A stretch of DNA of 21,293 nucleotides from Candidatus Saccharimonadia bacterium (GTDB taxonomy: Bacteria > Patescibacteriota > Saccharimonadia > Saccharimonadales > SZUA-47). The stretch covers positions 1 through 21,293 of the forward strand of contig CALLJT010000058.1 of NCBI GenBank assembly GCA_938050265.1. Reading direction: 5' to 3'. The position numbers and the translations under genes were made by a program. Shown piece by piece: positions 5,999 to 14,100 of the stretch; position 1 is the stretch's first letter, and each line of letters begins with the position of its first letter. Below the pieces are notes generated by a model. That model was not told the origin of the DNA. It did no database searches and saw only the letters and a list, made by a program, of their open reading frames with translations.

Positions 5999-6604
5999 AT
6001 GCGCAACATACAGCGGTTCGATGTCGCAGACACATATCATCACGTGTACGCTCGTGGCTTAAACAGAGCACCTGTTTTTGTGGATGACGCGGACAAGGAC
6101 TATTTACTGTATCTTTTGAGCCGCCATCTGTCGATCAGGCCAGTAAAGACAGCAAACGGATATTCTTATCCTCATTATCGAGGTAGTATCGAACTCTTGT
6201 CCTACTGTGTAATGGATAATCATTTTCACTTTTTGCTATATCAGGTACAGCAGGGCAGTATGTCGGGTTTTATGCAGAGTGTAATGAGCGGCTATTCTGC
6301 TTACTATAACAAGAAGCACTCCAGGAGAGGACCCGTGTTTGAATCGCGGTTTAGATCCGTAGTAGTAGATGAGGATCCGTACTTGCTTCATGTTTCACGC
6401 TACATACATCTTAACCCGCGTAGCTGGAGGAAATATAGGCATTCAAGTCTGCCCCATATACGAAAGCGCACTGAGCCAGAATGGTTACAGGCAGGTAAAA
6501 TACTGGAGCCGTACTCGAGCAGGAGCGACTACGTGGAGTTCGTGGCTGATTATGAGGAGCACAAGCGTATGCTCGACTCGCTTAAGCACCAGCTTGCCGA
6601 CTAA
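5999..6604 (+). CDS. REP-associated tyrosine transposase (Y1/HUH, RAYT type)
   Basis: The product is about 201 residues. Seen, numbered from the ATG at 5993: an N-terminal YHHVYARGLNR strand; the metal-binding HUH motif HFH at residues 77-79 inside YCVMDNHFHFLLYQ; a helix YSAYYNKKHSRRGPVF near 101-116 carrying the candidate nucleophile tyrosine (Y101, Y104 or Y105); then FESRFRSVVV and YLLHVSRYIHLNPRSW (130-145). These are the family's usual blocks, and no frameshift or missing block is seen, so the enzyme looks intact. Two in-frame ATGs exist. I prefer 5999 because GAGGG (5987-5991) is seven bases from it but only one base from 5993. The flanking inverted palindromes are its likely substrates. 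Such transposases act on single-stranded palindromes and are often domesticated. Confidence 0.93.
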   Translation: MRNIQRFDVADTYHHVYARGLNRAPVFVDDADKDYLLYLLSRHLSIRPVKTANGYSYPHYRGSIELLSYCVMDNHFHFLLYQVQQGSMSGFMQSVMSGYSAYYNKKHSRRGPVFESRFRSVVVDEDPYLLHVSRYIHLNPRSWRKYRHSSLPHIRKRTEPEWLQAGKILEPYSSRSDYVEFVADYEEHKRMLDSLKHQLAD

Positions 6605-6641
6605 GCCAGAAGCAAGTATTGCCCAAACTTGTAAAATCCTT

Positions 6642-6667
6642 ATCTGTTAAGGGCCAGGCCCTTGGGT
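6642..6667 (-). repeat. Right REP-like inverted repeat
   Basis: The perfect reverse complement of 5926-5951, placed 38 bases after the transposase stop. The two palindromes face each other around the gene. The -35 element of the ileS-operon promoter lies only 17 bases further on. Confidence 0.85.
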
Positions 6668-6683
6668 GTTTGGGGTCGGGGGA

Positions 6684-6712
6684 TTGACGGGGTGGCTCGG
6701 ACACAGTAGACT
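6684..6712 (+). promoter_or_regulatory. Promoter of the T-box/mazG-like/ileS transcript
   Basis: TTGACG (6684-6689), a 17-base spacer and TAGACT (6707-6712) form a good sigma70-type promoter just upstream of the T-box leader. The predicted start is near 6719, giving a leader of about 230 bases. The position immediately after the mobile element means an insertion nearby could affect it. Confidence 0.6.
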
Positions 6713-6718
6713 TAGGTG

Positions 6719-6924
6719 CGTACATGCGTTCTGTTGTCTATGGGTATAGGGCGATAGATGAGTGGTTATCAGCCGCGAATGCAAGGAAAAGAACCTTACC
6801 GGTTGGTAGGCAGTAGAATTCCTCGTAAATCTGCGTAAAAGATACAATTAAGTATAACGATCAGATGGTACCGCTTGCAGTTTCTGCAGGCTCTGACGCC
6901 TCAGTATGAGGCGTTTTTTATTTT
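6719..6924 (+). promoter_or_regulatory. T-box riboswitch controlling the ileS operon
   Basis: A T-box leader pairs with uncharged tRNA. Seen: a complete antiterminator, with helix A1 TCAGA (6861-6865) with TCTGA (6892-6896), the bulge TGGTACC (6866-6872), and helix A2 GCTTGCAG (6873-6880) with CTGCAGGC (6884-6891) around a UUU loop. TGGTACCGC is the T-box consensus, whose UGGN bulge pairs with the tRNA NCCA end. Upstream, TGCGTTC (6725-6731) pairs with GAATGCA (6777-6783) and GTCTAT (6736-6741) with ATAGAT (6754-6759), a short Stem I. The unpaired 3' side holds ATC followed by A (6768-6771), a fitting isoleucine specifier. ileS lies in the downstream operon, which agrees with the specifier. 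The specifier assignment is tentative. The antiterminator and context are strong. Confidence 0.82.
6896..6924 (+). terminator. Intrinsic terminator of the T-box leader
   Basis: ACGCCTCA (6896-6903) pairs with TGAGGCGT (6907-6914), loop of three, followed by TTTTTATTTT. It lies just before the ribosome-binding site of the 6952 gene, where a transcriptional T-box terminator belongs. It overlaps the antiterminator by only one base pair (A6896), an unusual geometry. Confidence 0.85.
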
Positions 6925-6951
6925 AACCAACAGGCCAAGAGGAGTCGTTCA

Positions 6952-7281
6952 ATGACTGATAATCAAATGCAAAGAGCACGTGCCATCAAGCAAGCATACC
7001 GAGAAAAAAACAAGCAAGACGGTCATGTAGCCTGGACGGCACGTGACTATATGGCTGGGTTCGTTGCCGATATCGGTGAATTGTCTGAGCTGCTCATGGT
7101 TGACGCCGGTTTGCGGACTGGTACAGGGGACACGAAAGAGAATATCAGGCATGAAATCGGCGATTGTTTATGGTCGATAGTAGCGCTTTGTGATGAGTTG
7201 GGTTTGTCGGTCGAAGAATGTTTCGAGTCAAGTCTATCTGATGTTGAAGCACGGTTAGATAAAGGAGGACAGCAGTCATGA
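6952..7281 (+). CDS. MazG-like nucleotide pyrophosphohydrolase family protein
   Basis: The 109-residue all-helical product carries the MazG-type metal-binding pattern: ADIGELSELLM (near residues 40-50, the E-x-x-E element) and IRHEIGDCLWSIVALCDELG (near 65-84, the E-x-x-D element). A last helix, VEECFESSLSDVEARL, follows. This fits the small MazG-like/NTP-PPase superfamily, which hydrolyses NTPs, often damaged or non-canonical ones, to NMP and PPi. The substrate is not predictable here. AAGAGGAG precedes the ATG. The stop overlaps the ileS start as ATGA (7278-7281), so the pair is translationally coupled and both genes are under the T-box. Pairing with a tRNA synthetase may be incidental or could relate to nucleotide pool cleaning. 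Confidence 0.85.
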   Translation: MTDNQMQRARAIKQAYREKNKQDGHVAWTARDYMAGFVADIGELSELLMVDAGLRTGTGDTKENIRHEIGDCLWSIVALCDELGLSVEECFESSLSDVEARLDKGGQQS

Positions 7282-10280
7282 AGTTTAAGAGTGGTGCACG
7301 GCGCAAGGCGATTGAATATGAAAAAGATTTGATACAGTACTGGAAAGATAACGACGTGTTCCAGAAGTCGATTGACCAGCGGTCGACAGACAATGCGTAT
7401 GTTTTTTATGATGGGCCGCCGTTCATAACTGGTCAGCCCCATGCAGGAAATTTGATATCTAGCATCACAAAGGATGCGGTACCCCGTTATTGGACGATGA
7501 AAGGCAAGCGAGTCGAGCGGCGGTGGGGCTGGGACTGCCATGGTCTGCCAGCTGAGGTGTACACAGAGAAGAAGCTTGGGCTTAAGGGCAAGGACGACGT
7601 CTTAGAGTATGGGCTAGAAAAGTACATCTGTGCCGCACGGGACAATATGGTCCAAACTGGCTCAGCATGGGAGGATACTGTCGACCGAGTGGGCCGGTGG
7701 GTTGAGTTTGAGGGCGCGTATAAGACCATGGATAAAGACTACATGGAATCAGTATGGTGGGCGTTCAAAGAGCTGCATGACAAGGGTAAAATATACGAAG
7801 GTGAAAAGGTACTAATGTACTGTACTCAAGACGCGACACCGCTGTCTAAGAATGAGGTCACCATGGATAAAGGCGCATACCAAGACGTGACCGATCCGTC
7901 GGTGTTCGTGAAGTTTCGTTTGAAAGATGCCGCACCTGAGGGTGGAGCTCCTGCGTATTTACTGGCGTGGACAACAACGCCTTGGACACTTCTGGCGAAC
8001 ACAGCGGTTGCGGTACATCGCGAGGCTGCATATGTAGAGGTGCGCGTCGGCGCGGATATGTTTATTCTGGCCAAGAACAGAGCCGATGCGGTACTCAGAG
8101 ATGATAAGCACAATCTGCTCGACTACGAAGTAGTGCGCGAGCTGAAGGGTGCTGACCTAGTGGGCATGGAGTACGAGCCGCTGTTTTTGAATAAAGGCGC
8201 TACGGCTCACAGGGTATGGCATGCTGATTACGTCGCAACTGAATCCGACAGCGAAGGCACAGGCATCGTGCATTTGGCGCCTGTGTACGGCGAAGAGGAC
8301 TACGAGTTGGCAATGGAGCATGGGTTTCCTGCAGTACACACGATAGACGAAACGGGGCACTTTACAGAAGGCCCATGGAGTGGTCAGTATGTGTGGGATA
8401 TTAATAAGCAGATCGCAAAAGATATGCATCGATACGGAACGCATACGCTGATGGGGGCGTATAGTGACATGACGACTGAAGATCGTATTGCATACCACAA
8501 GACGCATAACCAGGAGCCTGACGCAGCTATATGGAAGATTGAATACATAAAGCATTCATACCCGCATTGTCATCGCTGCGACACAAAGCTCATGTACCGG
8601 GCGCATCCGAGTTGGTTCATGGATATACGTAGTCAAAAAGACGACATGCTTACGAACAACGAGTCTATTGAGTGGTTTCCGCAACACCTTAAACACGGTC
8701 GTTTCCAGCGAACAATCGAGCAGGCGCCGGATTGGAACATTAGTCGCGACCGCTTCTGGGCAACACCTATGCCCGTTTGGGAGGGCGTTGACGCCAGTGG
8801 TGTAAAACATCAAAAGATCGTAGGTTCGTATGAGGAGCTCACACAACTTTCTGGTGTCGAACTCGAGGACTATCATAGGCCATGGATAGACGATGTAACA
8901 TTTACAATAGAAGGAGTAACATACTCTCGTATAGACAAAGTTCTGGACTGCTGGTTCGAGTCTGGTTCTATGCCGTTTGCACAATTTCATTACCCATTCG
9001 AAAATAAGCAGAAGTTCGAGGATAACTTCCCAGGTGATTTCATAGTCGAGTATGTGGGACAGGTGCGGGCGTGGTTCTACTACATGCACGCAGTGAGCGT
9101 TGGCTTATTCGGCGTTAATTCGTTCAAGAATGTGGTAGTCACTGGGAACGTCATGGGTAATGATGGCTATAAACTGAGTAAATCTCGTGGCAACTACACC
9201 GACCCTAACGAGGCGATGGATGCATACAGCGCAGACGCCTACAGGTTTGTAATGCTTTCTAGTAACCTACTGAACGGCGAAGACTATGCTCTTTTGGATA
9301 AAAACATCAGTGACACACACCGTAAGTTGAGTATGGTCTGGAATATGTACGATTTCTTCACTATGTATGCGGAGGTTGACGACTGGCAGGCGCCTCCTGA
9401 TCCAGCGGCATGTTTGAGTGATCTATCGAACCCGCTTGATACGTGGATTGTGTCTCGCGTACATCAAGTCATTGCACACGTAGATACACACATGCAGGCA
9501 TATGATTTACCGGGTGCTACTCGGCCACTCCTGGAGCTTGTAGACGATGCGAGCAACTGGTATGTCAGGCGATCTCGCAAGCGGTTTTGGAAGACGGACG
9601 ACGATACGGACAAAGCACAAGCATATTGTACGTTGTACTACGTTTTAGTCCGTATGTCAGAGGTGTTTGCGCCGTTCACTCCATTTTTGTCCGAAGAGTT
9701 GCATCATCTACTGACTGGCAAGTTGTCAGTGCATTTAAGTGACTGGCCCGAAGTGAGTGAGGTCAACGGAACGGTTATAGAGCGCATGGACGCAGTGCGG
9801 ACTGCTGTGAACGAAGGTCTTTCGCTACGATCTAAATCGCAGATTAAAGTTCGCCAGCCACTCGCTTCGATTACGGTCGAGGGCGGGGTGGACCTGGGTT
9901 CGGAGAGTGAGCGATCTATGTATTTGGACATACTCAAGGACGAGGTCAACGTCAAGCAAGTCAACTGGTCTGTATCAGGAACCTACTCTGTGGCTATCGA
10001 TACACAGATAACTGATGAACTACGTCAAGAAGGTCTCGCGCGGGAAGTCGTGCGTTCTGTGCAGAGTTCGCGTAAAAAAGCCGGATTGGATGTTGACGAT
10101 AGGATTTCCCTCTCGCTGTATACGCAGGACGCGACACTCCAGGCTGCGATCAACACACATGCATCGTATATTACTGCTGAGACATTGGCACAGACACTCA
10201 CATCGGATGCGGCTGTGTACGAGTACGCTAGTGTGGTAAAAATCGAAGGCGTTGAGCTAACTGTTGCTTTACAGAGGTAG
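7278..10280 (+). CDS. ileS: Isoleucyl-tRNA synthetase, eukaryote-like (type 2)
   Basis: The enzyme charges tRNA-Ile and edits Val-tRNA. At 1000 residues it has the class I Rossmann core, with GPPFITGQPHAGN (46-58, the HIGH region) and GWDCHGLPAE (84-93). The CP1 editing domain contains WTTTPWT (231-237) and GTGIVHLAPVYGEED (327-341). DWNISRDRFWATPMPVW (485-501) and the KMSKS loop as KLSKS (632-636) follow. Next comes an anticodon-binding helical domain (WYVRRSRKRFWK) and a C-terminal domain with EGLAREVVRSVQ. CHRC (431-434) may bind zinc. The sequence order and C-terminal domain match the eukaryote-like type 2 enzymes, often mupirocin-tolerant. The HIGH signature reads HAGN, with Asn replacing the last His. 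AAGGAGG (7262-7268) provides a strong ribosome-binding site. The gene is second in a T-box-controlled operon. Confidence 0.97.
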   Translation: MKFKSGARRKAIEYEKDLIQYWKDNDVFQKSIDQRSTDNAYVFYDGPPFITGQPHAGNLISSITKDAVPRYWTMKGKRVERRWGWDCHGLPAEVYTEKKLGLKGKDDVLEYGLEKYICAARDNMVQTGSAWEDTVDRVGRWVEFEGAYKTMDKDYMESVWWAFKELHDKGKIYEGEKVLMYCTQDATPLSKNEVTMDKGAYQDVTDPSVFVKFRLKDAAPEGGAPAYLLAWTTTPWTLLANTAVAVHREAAYVEVRVGADMFILAKNRADAVLRDDKHNLLDYEVVRELKGADLVGMEYEPLFLNKGATAHRVWHADYVATESDSEGTGIVHLAPVYGEEDYELAMEHGFPAVHTIDETGHFTEGPWSGQYVWDINKQIAKDMHRYGTHTLMGAYSDMTTEDRIAYHKTHNQEPDAAIWKIEYIKHSYPHCHRCDTKLMYRAHPSWFMDIRSQKDDMLTNNESIEWFPQHLKHGRFQRTIEQAPDWNISRDRFWATPMPVWEGVDASGVKHQKIVGSYEELTQLSGVELEDYHRPWIDDVTFTIEGVTYSRIDKVLDCWFESGSMPFAQFHYPFENKQKFEDNFPGDFIVEYVGQVRAWFYYMHAVSVGLFGVNSFKNVVVTGNVMGNDGYKLSKSRGNYTDPNEAMDAYSADAYRFVMLSSNLLNGEDYALLDKNISDTHRKLSMVWNMYDFFTMYAEVDDWQAPPDPAACLSDLSNPLDTWIVSRVHQVIAHVDTHMQAYDLPGATRPLLELVDDASNWYVRRSRKRFWKTDDDTDKAQAYCTLYYVLVRMSEVFAPFTPFLSEELHHLLTGKLSVHLSDWPEVSEVNGTVIERMDAVRTAVNEGLSLRSKSQIKVRQPLASITVEGGVDLGSESERSMYLDILKDEVNVKQVNWSVSGTYSVAIDTQITDELRQEGLAREVVRSVQSSRKKAGLDVDDRISLSLYTQDATLQAAINTHASYITAETLAQTLTSDAAVYEYASVVKIEGVELTVALQR

Positions 10281-10327
10281 ATTTGGTATATTGAAGGCTA
10301 CATCTAAAGAGAAAGTATGATACGGAT

Positions 10328-10633
10328 ATGAAAAAAGCTGTTATAGAAGTGGGCGGCACACAGTACCTCGTTGCAGAGGGCGATACGTTTGATGTGAATT
10401 TTCTAGGATCTGGGAAGAAGACTGTGGATTTTCAGCCGCTTATGATCGTTGATGGCGATAGCTCTGTGGTTGATCCATCTAAGCTCAAATCAGCAAAAGT
10501 AACTGCGAAAATAGCGGAAGAGCCACTGCAGGGTGAGAAAGTAATAGCGCTTCGCTACAAAGCCAAAAAGCGCGTGCACACGAAGCGTGGACACCGACAG
10601 AAGCTTAGTCGGATCACTGTTACGGCTGTCTAG
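10328..10633 (+). CDS. rplU: 50S ribosomal protein L21
   Basis: The 101-residue product has the normal length and pattern of bacterial L21. It begins MKKAVIEVGGTQYLVAEGD and ends with the conserved basic tail YKAKKRVHTKRGHRQKLSRI, which contacts 23S rRNA. It is 47 bases downstream of ileS, and a TATGAT (10316-10321) between them may be part of a weak promoter. The ribosome-binding site is poor. rpmA (L27), the usual neighbour, does not follow: an intrinsic terminator comes 38 bases after the stop. Confidence 0.97.
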   Translation: MKKAVIEVGGTQYLVAEGDTFDVNFLGSGKKTVDFQPLMIVDGDSSVVDPSKLKSAKVTAKIAEEPLQGEKVIALRYKAKKRVHTKRGHRQKLSRITVTAV

Positions 10634-10671
10634 CGTAGCAATGTACGCACGACGCTCCTACAAGGGGGCAC

Positions 10672-10703
10672 ACCTCCTGAACCGAAAGGTCAGGAGGTTT
10701 TTA
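10672..10703 (+). terminator. Intrinsic terminator after rplU
   Basis: ACCTCCTG (10672-10679) pairs with CAGGAGGT (10691-10698), with an inner ACC-GAAA-GGT cap forming a GNRA tetraloop, followed by a run of Ts. It ends the ileS/rplU transcript. Confidence 0.9.
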
Positions 10704-10793
10704 GTTTCACGGATATCGAAAGGGCTTCTCTAACTGCTGTGCTGCGTGTGCGGTCTGCATGTGGAAAAACAGAGAGATAAAAGCATAAAAAGC

Positions 10794-10821
10794 TTGAAAT
10801 AGTGAACACATTTGTTATACA
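10794..10821 (+). promoter_or_regulatory. Extended -10 promoter of the giant surface-protein leader
   Basis: TTGAAA (10794-10799), a 16-base spacer and TATACA (10816-10821), preceded by TG at 10813-10814, form an extended -10 promoter. Transcription should start near 10828. The stretch between the rplU terminator and this promoter (about 10704-10793) shows nothing else that I recognise. Confidence 0.6.
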
Positions 10822-11014
10822 CTAATGTAGTCTACTGATGTATTACTACAAACGTAGACGGGCGCAGCAATCGGAAAGTCTCGCAGTTTTCCGATATCTG
10901 TGTTGCTAACAAAAAACAGCAACACATGAAAAACAAATTCACAAAAAAACACAAAAACGTACTTATTATAAAAGGTACGCAAGGGATGGCTCAGCTATCC
11001 CTTGCTATCATTTG

Positions 11015-11057
11015 CGGCCTACGGACAGTACTACGTACAGTGTGTAGGCCGTTTTTT
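11015..11057 (+). terminator. Intrinsic terminator 1 in the giant-gene leader
   Basis: CGGCCTAC (11015-11022) pairs with GTAGGCCG (11044-11051). Inner ACA/TGT and GTAC/GTAC pairings extend the stem, and TTTTTTATT follows. Confidence 0.75.
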
Positions 11058-11075
11058 ATTACACGTAATAAGAAG

Positions 11076-11130
11076 CACCAGATAGGCTCAGCTCCACGCG
11101 CCCGGAAGCTGAGCCTATCTGGTGTTTTTT
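11076..11130 (+). terminator. Intrinsic terminator 2 with perfect 18-bp stem (hairpin A)
   Basis: The arm at 11076-11093 is the exact reverse complement of 11107-11124, and the loop is CCACGCGCCCGGA. Six Ts follow directly. The ATG at 11133 lies two bases after the T-run. The inner 8 bp (GCTCAGCT) and the loop are repeated in hairpin B (11171-11221), whereas the outer stem differs. Confidence 0.85.
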
Positions 11131-11132
11131 CT

Positions 11133-14100
11133 ATGAAAACGTCTCGTGTTCGTATGACACTGAACCTCGACGCTCAAACAAGCTCAGCTCCACGCGCCCG
11201 GAAGCTGAGCTTGTTTGAGCGCCGTGCGAGTGGAGTGGCTGTGCTGCTGGTTGTAGCCGGGCTCTTGCCTGTCGCTGCGGCTTTTGTACCGAGTGTCAGT
11301 GAGTTTGACAGGGTTGTGCCGTTTTCTACGCGGACGGCGACTGCTGCGCCTGCTGATACGCTTAACTTTCAGGGGCGGCTCCTGCAGAATACGGGCGCAT
11401 TAGTTCCTGATGGTGAATACCACGTAGAGTTTAAGCTCTATGACGCCGTGACATCGACAGGTTCTTCGCAGGGTGCGTGTACTGGTGACGCTAATTGTTT
11501 GTGGACGGAAACGCGTACGACTGGTAGTTTGGTGACGATATCGAACGGGTATTATTCTATATATCTCGGTGACGTAACTGCACTCCCTGATATCGACTGG
11601 TCACAAGAGCTGTATCTCGGTATGAACATCGGCGGAGACGCTGGGGCTGCTGTGTGGGACGGCGAAATGACACCGCGGTTCAGGCTAACTGCTGTACCGT
11701 ACGCGTTTCGTGCGGCGAACGTTGCAAGTAGCGACACAAATGCCGCGTCTACTGCAAGTGATGGCGTGTCTATTACGACTGGTAGCGCACTCGGTGCGAC
11801 ATCTGACTCAGGTGATCTCACCATAGACACGGGGGCTGCTACAGGTACGACAGGTGCGGTGAATCTTGGTGCGACTAATGCGAGTGCACTCATTATCGGT
11901 AACGGCTCCGCAACGACAACGCTGCAGGGTGCGGTTGTTTTGACCGGCACCGGAGCGGCACTTGATGTCCAGAACAACGCAACACTCGGTAGTGACGGTA
12001 CAGATACACTGACGGTCAACGCCGACGCAACATTTACAGATGGTTTAACAGTACAGACAGGTGATACGTTTACGAATGCAGGCAGTACACTGTTGAGCGC
12101 ACTTGCGGTGAGCGACTTGCCAACTGGCGGTGACATTGGCACGGCTGCTGCAACAGTCGACGTTGCCACTACATTTGACGTAAGCCAGACTACGGCTGCG
12201 CAAACGCTTACGTTGCCTGATCCAACGGACACTACTTCAGGCCGTGTCGTCTATATAAACAACATTGGTAGCGAAGCGTTCACGGTGTACGGCGATAGTA
12301 TCGGTGCCGGGGAGAGCGCATCGTTCATATGGAACGGGAGCGATTGGGTACAGACAATTTCCTTCACGAATACTGGTGTAGACAACCTTGGGGTTATCGG
12401 TTCGACACCGAACGCTGAAGGTGCAACGATCAGCGGTACGACATTGACACTGCAGCCTGCAAGTGATCTGTTCGGCGGTGTCGTGACGACCGCAGCGCAA
12501 ACGTTCGCGGGTGTTAAGACGTTTAACGACGACGTGGTGATCGCAGCTGGTGATTCGCTGGTGCTGGCAGGGGGAAACACCGCCAGCAGGCCTGATCCAA
12601 CGCTGCAAGAAGGCGAGATATATTATGATTCAGAGGCGGACGAACTTCTTATTTCTGACGGTGCGACATGGAGCTCAGTTGGCGACGGAGGCTCAGAGTT
12701 CACGTATGTGGTGGCTGCTACAGATTCTGTCAACCCAGGAGCTGCTGACTATGTTGCAGATGGCGACACCGCTGCTGCGGGTGATGGCGACCAGATCGAA
12801 ATTAATGCAGCTATCACAGCAGCTAATGTAGCCGGCGGCGGAACAGTCTATTTGATGGAAGGTACGTACACGATTGATGCAAGTATCGTACCTCTGACTA
12901 ACGTAGCTATAGTCGGCTCCGGTGACGGTACATTGATTACGTTCCCAGATGGACTCGACCCCGCCGCCGATATATACGCGATCGAAAACTCTACTACTGT
13001 ATATGACGTGACTATCCGCAACCTGACAATTGACGCCAACCTTGATGGTCAGGGCAACGACAACGTCGGCGGTATCGAAGTGCGGGCTGGGGGCGGATCA
13101 GGGGCGGCGCCACTAAAGGGTGCAAGTATACGCGACATCAATATTTACGATACGGAAATCGCGCTTAACCTCACTGGGTCTCACTATTCAACAGTTGATG
13201 GGTTGTTTATTGATTGTAATGCAAGCGGAAACATCGCTTCTGGTATTCAGATGAGTAGTGCGACAAACATTACCTTTACCAACAACAGTATCAATGACTG
13301 TCCTACGTCGTATCTCTCGGCTGATGACAGTGTGTACGCAAACAATATATTCAGTAACTCAGGCTACTCTAATATTAGCAGCTACGGTGCGATTGATCTC
13401 AATTCCTCTGACGGAAGTGTATTTGAGGGCAACGTCGTGCGGTCTTCGATCGGTTATGGTCTTAATTTGGGTGGCGCGAATGATATAGTCGTGTCTGACA
13501 ACGTTATTGAAGGGTCCTCTAGGGACAATATCCTCTGTAGCTCGGCAACGAACGTCGTCATCAGCAATAACCGCATTGTCGGCTCGTCCCTCGATGGTAT
13601 AGAGCTTGCTCTCTGTAATGACGTAATTATTGAGGGTAATTATATCGCCGCAAATGCAATCGGTATTTATTTCGCCAATATATCAAGCAATAATAAGACC
13701 GTTGTCACGAATAATGTAATAGAGTCTAATACTGCCGAAGGTATATTCGCCTGGAACGGTGTTCACAATCTGCTTATTGTAGATAACGTTTTCAATACAA
13801 ACGGCGATAACGGTGTTGAGCTTCGTGGGACAAATGATTCTATCGTTCGGTCAAACATATTCTATGACAATGGCGGCACGACGTCAGCTGCAGCCGTTCT
13901 TATACAACCCTATATTGTATTGAATGGTGACAACAACCAAGTCGTCGATAACACGTTTTACGACAGTGCCGGTACAAGTAACTTTATAGATATTGCCGCA
14001 GGGTCTGACAATACATATGTTGCGGGTAACATGTTTGATGGTAGCAGTGTGTATAACCAAAACATCAACGACGCCGGCACCAACACAATCTACTCCTCTC

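Larger units (their letters stand above)
5926..6667 (+). mobile_element. REP-type element: Y1 transposase between inverted REP-like palindromes
   Basis: A 742-base unit consists of one HUH-transposase gene bounded by 26-bp perfect inverted copies (5926-5951 and 6642-6667). The core of each is the palindrome AAGGGCC-T-GGCCCTT (5930-5944 on the left). Such an arrangement, a RAYT gene flanked by inverse REPs, is known from REPtron/BIME loci. No flanking direct repeat is seen, as expected for HUH transposition. C-rich sequence lies outside the left end and G-rich sequence outside the right end. Confidence 0.8.
10828..11130 (+). promoter_or_regulatory. Structured leader or small RNA with tandem hairpins and two terminators
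   Basis: About 300 transcribed bases precede the preferred start of the giant gene. Hairpins in order: ATCGGAAA/TTTCCGAT (10870-10895); GTGTTGCT/AGCAACAC (10900-10925), whose 5' arm can also pair with GCAGCA at 10864-10869; GCAAGGGAT/ATCCCTTGC (10979-11005); then two intrinsic terminators (11015-11057 and 11076-11130). An in-frame ATG at 10926 keeps the reading frame open through this region, but it abuts a hairpin and has no ribosome-binding site. Either an independent small RNA ends here, or the giant gene is controlled by premature termination. Confidence 0.5.

Noticed and set aside
10926..11132. N-terminal extension of the giant protein as true coding sequence
   Set aside because: It contains two intrinsic terminators and two other perfect hairpins and lacks a ribosome-binding site. 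It is kept as a leader with the ambiguity noted.
11552..12232. 226-residue reading frame on the minus strand
   Set aside because: It is the antisense shadow of the giant gene, whose repetitive Thr/Ala/Asp codons leave long open antisense frames. It has no ribosome-binding site or recognisable domain.
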